Assembly (NCBI RefSeq): GCF_013377905.1
Contig: NZ_JABKAV010000028.1
Span: 1 to 43,672, forward strand
DNA length: 43,672 bases
Direction: 5' to 3'
DNA from: Hymenobacter terrestris
GTDB lineage: Bacteria; Bacteroidota; Bacteroidia; Cytophagales; Hymenobacteraceae
Shown here: positions 41,468-43,672 of the stretch, piece by piece
How positions within the stretch are numbered: position 1 is the stretch's first letter
How the letters are laid out: every line of letters begins with the position of its first letter
Program-made: the position numbers and the translations under genes
The notes under the pieces: model-generated
Seen by the model: only the letters and a program-made list of their open reading frames with translations
The model's database searches: none
Told to the model about the DNA's origin: nothing

Positions 41468-43510
41468 CTAACTGGTGGCTGACTTTGGGTTGGGCTCCGG
41501 CTCTGAAGCCAGGGGCAGCTCAATATTGATGGCCGTGCCTTGGCGCGGGGCCGAGGTAATCTCCAGCGTTCCGCCCAGCAGCTCGACGCGGTTGCGGATA
41601 CCGGCCAGTCCGATGCCGCCGCTGGTGGGCACTGGGCCGGGCACGAAGCCCACGCCGTCGTCGCGGATGCAGATGTGCAGCTGGCCGGGCTGGCGGGCCA
41701 CCAGCAGCGTTACCTCGCGGGCCTGAGCGTGCTTCATCACGTTGCTTAGCAGCTCCTGCGCAATGCGGTAGGCCGCCATCTGTACCGGCGGGGGCAGGGG
41801 CTGGGCCAGGTCGTCGAGGCCCTCCAGCAAGAGGGTAAGGTGCAGCTGGCTTACGGGCACGCGGTCGGCCAGCTCGCGCAGGGCGGTGGGTAGGCCGAAG
41901 TCTTCCAGAATGCGCGGGGTTAGCTCGAACGAGATGGTACGGGTGGCCCGGATGGCTTCCTGCAGCAGCTGCTGGCCGGCGCGCAGGGCTTTCGAATCGG
42001 GCAGCTGGGTGAGGTGCAGGCGGGTGGCGTAGAGCAGCTGGCCCACGCCGTTGTGCAGGGCCTCGGCAATGCGGCGACGTTCCTCTTCCTGGGTGGTAAG
42101 AATGGCCGAAAGTACCAGCTGCTGCTGGCGCAGCTGCAGGCGGGTGGTTTCGGCCAGCAACTGCTCACGCTGGGTTACGTCGAGGGCAAAAACAATGGCC
42201 TCGTTGCGCTCCGTATCGAAAAAGCCGTAGCTCTGAAACGATACTGTTTCGCCGTTCAGCTCGGCTGAGGCCACAAAATTAACCGACTCGCCGGCCAATA
42301 GCTTCCGGGTTTGTTGGGCAATAGAAGGAAAGGTTTCGAATACCGACCGTCCCACCAGCTCGTTATCGGCCAGCTGCAGGCGGCGCAGGCCCGCACCCAC
42401 CAGCTCGCGGTAGCGGCCGTCGGGCCCCAACCGGCCTAGCTGCACCGGAAAGTGGCTGAGCAGGTGGTCGAGCAGCTGGGTTTTATAGCTAAGCTCCTGC
42501 TCGGCGCGGCGGCGCGGTGTCCGGTCGCGCACCAACCCCAGCAGGCGCCCGCCCGGATTGGCCGGGGTGGGGGGCTGCACATGGCCCGTCAGGCTCACGT
42601 AGTGGTCGGGCTGCTGGGCATCCCCTACGCGCAGCTCTACTTCGAGGCCGTCGGTGCCGGCCGCCGTTTCGGCCAGTTGCCGGAACCGGGGGCGGTCGGC
42701 TGGATGGAGCCGGGCAATTATGGTGTTGATGGGCTGGGCGGCGGTAGCATAAGGCAGACCCCAAATGGCCTGGGCGCGGGTATCGGCCTGCCATGTATTG
42801 GTGGCAAAATCCCAGCTTACCACGCCCATGGCGGCCGCGTCGAGCGCCTGGCGCAGGCGCTGCTCGCTTTCGGCCAGCGCCCGGGTGGTGCGCTGCTGCT
42901 CGGTCACGTCAAGCAGGGCCAGGCGTACCAGCGGCTGCTCGTGGGGGCCATGGGCCAGGCTGGCCTCGAGGCGCAGCTCCAGCGGCTGACCATCGGGGCG
43001 CTGGAGCGTCAGCAGGATACTGTTGCGGGCCGTACCGGTAGCGTCGGTGGCCAGTACCCGGTCGAGGAAATCGACGAACTGGCCGCGCTGCCGGGGCTCG
43101 ACGAACAAGGCCAGCCGGCGGCCCTGCAGCTGCTGGCGCACCAGGCCCAACAGCTGGGCGGTGCGCAGGTTTAGCTGGCGCAGTGTGCCGGCCGCATCGA
43201 GTGTGCAGTAGCCAACGGGCGCAAATTCGTACAGGTCGAGGTACTGGGCACGGCTGGCTTCGGCCTCGGTTTGGGCAATGAGCAGCTCCTCGTACTGCAT
43301 TTCCAGCTCAATCTGATGCACCTGCAGCTCCTGCACCAGCCGCTGCATCTCGGCCGTCGTTTCGGCTGGCGGGCTCTGCGTAACCAGCCGGCGCCGCTCA
43401 GCCCGGGCCCGCAGCTGGCGCAGCGCATTGCCCGCCGCCGAGGAAGCTGGCCGCAGCGCGTCGTAGTCGGGGCTGGAATCCAGGGGGGAAAGCGGAAGGT
43501 CGGCAGACAT
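41468..43510 (-). CDS. PAS sensor histidine kinase, HisKA_3 (NarX/DegS-like) type
   Basis: A 680-residue soluble kinase. A coiled coil (about 50-90) leads into three PAS domains (about 90-205, 215-335, 340-450; FAPVGYCTLDAAG, MGVVSWDFATNTWQAD, LGPDGRYRELVGAGL). The HisKA_3 dimerisation helix TTQEEERRRIAEALHNGVGQ has His486, with Asn where HDG is usual. The ATPase domain has LSNVMKHAQA, DDGVGF and GGIGLAGIRNRVELLGGTL. This kinase class normally pairs with a LuxR/NarL-type regulator, and none is next to it, so its partner may lie beyond the window or elsewhere. I start at the ATG at 43510 (MSADLPLSPLD); the frame stays open to the window edge through low-complexity sequence. Confidence 0.92.
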   Translation of the reverse strand: MSADLPLSPLDSSPDYDALRPASSAAGNALRQLRARAERRRLVTQSPPAETTAEMQRLVQELQVHQIELEMQYEELLIAQTEAEASRAQYLDLYEFAPVGYCTLDAAGTLRQLNLRTAQLLGLVRQQLQGRRLALFVEPRQRGQFVDFLDRVLATDATGTARNSILLTLQRPDGQPLELRLEASLAHGPHEQPLVRLALLDVTEQQRTTRALAESEQRLRQALDAAAMGVVSWDFATNTWQADTRAQAIWGLPYATAAQPINTIIARLHPADRPRFRQLAETAAGTDGLEVELRVGDAQQPDHYVSLTGHVQPPTPANPGGRLLGLVRDRTPRRRAEQELSYKTQLLDHLLSHFPVQLGRLGPDGRYRELVGAGLRRLQLADNELVGRSVFETFPSIAQQTRKLLAGESVNFVASAELNGETVSFQSYGFFDTERNEAIVFALDVTQREQLLAETTRLQLRQQQLVLSAILTTQEEERRRIAEALHNGVGQLLYATRLHLTQLPDSKALRAGQQLLQEAIRATRTISFELTPRILEDFGLPTALRELADRVPVSQLHLTLLLEGLDDLAQPLPPPVQMAAYRIAQELLSNVMKHAQAREVTLLVARQPGQLHICIRDDGVGFVPGPVPTSGGIGLAGIRNRVELLGGTLEITSAPRQGTAINIELPLASEPEPNPKSATS

Positions 43511-43672
43511 GGGCAGGTGTAGCTTGTCGGGGAGGGCGCTGTAGGGGCGGGGGGGGGCGTGTCCCTCCCCCCCGTCGCCCCCCCCCCCGCTTGACCCAGA
43601 CCGTAAAAAAAAACCAACCAACGAGTCGGGCATACCCAACTCCACGCCACGAAAGCCCCCCCCCACCCCCAC
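43511..43672. repeat. Right window edge: damaged copy of the GC-rich repeat
   Basis: GTAGGGGCGGGG at 43541-43552 matches the left arm of the repeat at 23439. It is followed by long runs of G, C and A that do not match the intact copy. The tract looks like an assembly end with unreliable base calls. It probably covers the promoter of the kinase at 41468, but I see no dependable motif. Confidence 0.5.

Overview
The window looks like a single contig from a GC-rich member of the Bacteroidota, most likely Hymenobacter or a close relative (inference). The evidence is a type IX secretion C-terminal sorting domain, a TamL-type lipoprotein, an ECF sigma / anti-sigma-like / beta-barrel gene set, DUF2911 and DUF4259 proteins, TAnnTTTG-like promoter boxes, few Shine-Dalgarno sites, and intergenic spaces filled with palindromic repeats. 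I see no tRNA, rRNA, CRISPR array, transposase, phage or plasmid gene. Most of the window reads as ordinary chromosome.

Layout. 0-7 kb: katG catalase-peroxidase (minus), a metallo-beta-lactamase-fold hydrolase (plus), a GNAT acetyltransferase (minus) and a fused alpha/beta 2-oxoacid dehydrogenase E1 (plus). 7-14.3 kb: a large calcium-repeat protein with a T9SS sorting tail, the outer-membrane assembly lipoprotein TamL (both minus) and a divergent TrmH-type RNA methyltransferase. 14.4-17 kb: a minus-strand operon of ECF sigma factor, single-TM anti-sigma-like protein and outer-membrane beta-barrel protein, probably a cell-surface signalling unit. 17.3-25.5 kb: a minus-strand metal-efflux locus in transcription order response regulator, histidine kinase, outer-membrane lipoprotein channel, lipoprotein adaptor, RND pump. 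The kinase and regulator overlap by four bases, and palindromic repeats lie before the channel gene and between adaptor and pump.

25.5-31.9 kb: CoA-binding protein, GNAT acetyltransferase, FAD-dependent oxidoreductase and acyl-CoA thioesterase (all minus), then a clear cobalamin riboswitch also on the minus strand with no B12-related gene behind it. Next are a DUF2911 lipoprotein (plus) and a divergent pair for amino-acid breakdown, a tryptophan 2,3-dioxygenase-family protein (minus) and the beta subunit of iron-sulfur L-serine ammonia-lyase (plus). 32-37.2 kb (plus): a TolC channel with a MacA/HlyD-like adaptor but no inner-membrane pump, gpsA, a DUF4259 protein and a half-length EamA transporter. 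37.3-43.5 kb (minus): a soluble histidine kinase with about six tandem PAS domains plus a single-domain response regulator, preceded by a second PAS kinase of the HisKA_3 type.

Several genes begin with TTG or GTG (TamL, gpsA, the 21.9-kb channel, the OmpR-type regulator, the EamA protein). The most unusual items are the orphan cobalamin riboswitch, the repeat embedded inside the efflux operon, the sigma/beta-barrel unit with an unrecognised periplasmic domain, and the RND pump with an atypical TM4 acidic motif. Both window ends fall in copies of one GC-rich repeat, which suggests assembly breakpoints. I did not find a clearly new multi-gene system.
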